Source: Marivita sp. S6314 (GTDB lineage: Bacteria; Pseudomonadota; Alphaproteobacteria; Rhodobacterales; Rhodobacteraceae). From it: a stretch of DNA of 64,000 bases. The stretch lies in the NCBI RefSeq assembly GCF_023015985.1, contig NZ_JALKAO010000006.1, positions 1 through 64,000 of the forward strand, written 5' to 3'. Position 1 is the stretch's first letter, and the number at the start of each line of letters is the position of its first letter. Shown here piece by piece: positions 63,711 to 64,000 of the stretch. Both the position numbers and the translations under genes were made by a program. The notes beneath the pieces were generated by a model that worked only from the letters and a program-made list of their open reading frames with translations, searched no databases and was not told where the DNA came from.

Positions 63711-64000
63711 GTCTGGTTCTCCTTTTCCAGGAACGCAGCAAGCTGCGCTTTCATCTCTGCTTCGGTCCGCTGGGCTGCACCTTCAAAGGGTGGAAACCAG
63801 TCGGGACGAAAATCAACAAATATCTCTTCGGTGACGGTGATCCCGCTTTGATCGTCAAGCAAACCCAGCGCCACAAACGCAATCGAGCGGTCCTGCAACT
63901 TCCAATACAGCGTCGATCCGCATGTTTGGCACACCGCACGATCGCCCCAATCGCTATGGGCGTAACTGTGGATGTTCTCAGCGCCCGTCAGGTCCAGATC
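63707..64000 (-). CDS. GFA-family (CENP-V/GFA-like) protein, 5' end cut by window
   Basis: The C-terminal 97 residues of a protein of the glutathione-dependent formaldehyde-activating/CENP-V/GFA family: HSDWGDRAVCQTCGSTLYW carries one CxxC zinc pair, followed by ITVTEEIFVDFRPDWFPPF. The reading frame is open to the edge at 64000, so the true start and the other zinc cysteines are outside. Its stop overlaps gltB's start by four bases, so both may share an mRNA. GFA proteins were once thought to be enzymes; most are now seen as zinc-binding folds of unclear function. Confidence 0.85.
   Translation of the reverse strand, partial: DLDLTGAENIHSYAHSDWGDRAVCQTCGSTLYWKLQDRSIAFVALGLLDDQSGITVTEEIFVDFRPDWFPPFEGAAQRTEAEMKAQLAAFLEKENQT

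Noticed and set aside
1-64000. Horizontally acquired island, prophage or insertion sequence
   Set aside because: No integrase, transposase, tRNA attachment site, long direct repeat or shift in codon use was seen. The gene set is typical chromosome backbone.

Overview
The window looks like a chromosomal segment of a marine alphaproteobacterium of the order Rhodobacterales (Roseobacter group). That assignment rests on family content I recognise, not on a database search: a DUF5928-type branching glycosyltransferase next to a family-2 sulfotransferase, DUF1285, paired DUF4214/RTX proteins, a non-catalytic-looking dihydroorotase behind pyrB, an SBP56/methanethiol oxidase gene, a DmdC-like acyl-CoA dehydrogenase, many minimal ATGA/GTGA gene overlaps and uniformly high GC codon use. 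I see no rRNA, tRNA, CRISPR array, insertion sequence, integrase or phage gene. Gene density is very high and no gene-free stretch exceeds 300 bases.

Layout. 1-8.4 kb: possible tail of an upstream gene, polA, a zinc-finger/Pr6Pr membrane pair, an ABC ATPase without a permease, a HIT hydrolase behind a glycosyltransferase, a divergent sulfotransferase, and DUF1285. 8.5-15.2 kb: a tightly coupled four-gene MoxR AAA+ operon (MoxR, DUF58, BatA/DUF4159 fusion, large GATase/VWA-like membrane protein). 15.2-18.3 kb: two tandem secreted-looking DUF4214 paralogues, each preceded by a full CtrA-type box. 18.5-24.6 kb: periplasmic DsbA-like protein, DUF721/DciA, mutY, alkB, peroxiredoxin, a ferredoxin-reductase-like flavoprotein and rsmD. 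24.8-29.3 kb: orphan TRAP binding protein, Tat-exported metallo-beta-lactamase (MBL) protein behind an SqrR/BigR-like operator, MFS exporter, threonylcarbamoyl-AMP synthase. 29.4-40.5 kb: acyl-CoA dehydrogenase with MBL hydrolase, YqgE, DsbD-alpha-like protein, RND efflux pair, moaB, uracil-DNA glycosylase and a lipoprotein.

40.6-44.5 kb: the pyrB operon (pyrB, two unknown proteins, dihydroorotase homologue, plsY) behind a good sigma70-like promoter and a perfect DnaA box. 44.6-54.4 kb: an old-yellow-enzyme/Fe-S flavoprotein, msrBA, a hydantoinase A-like protein, queG, a GST, mtgA, a small membrane protein and a SAF-domain oxidoreductase. 54.5-59.1 kb: aldehyde dehydrogenase, a polytopic membrane protein coupled to the SBP56/methanethiol oxidase gene, and an IclR regulator. 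59.2-64 kb: gltB and the 3' part of a GFA-family gene cut by the window edge.

Much of this is housekeeping (replication and repair, pyrimidine, glutamate, tRNA modification, cell wall). Four parts stand out. One is the MoxR operon, with three VWA-like partners whose metal-site motifs differ. The second is the CtrA-boxed DUF4214 pair. The third is the IclR-mtoX-membrane protein module, which may link DMSP-derived methanethiol oxidation to metal handling. The fourth is a recurrent set of perfect intergenic palindromes, most of them at gene 3' ends, which probably act as bidirectional transcription stops.
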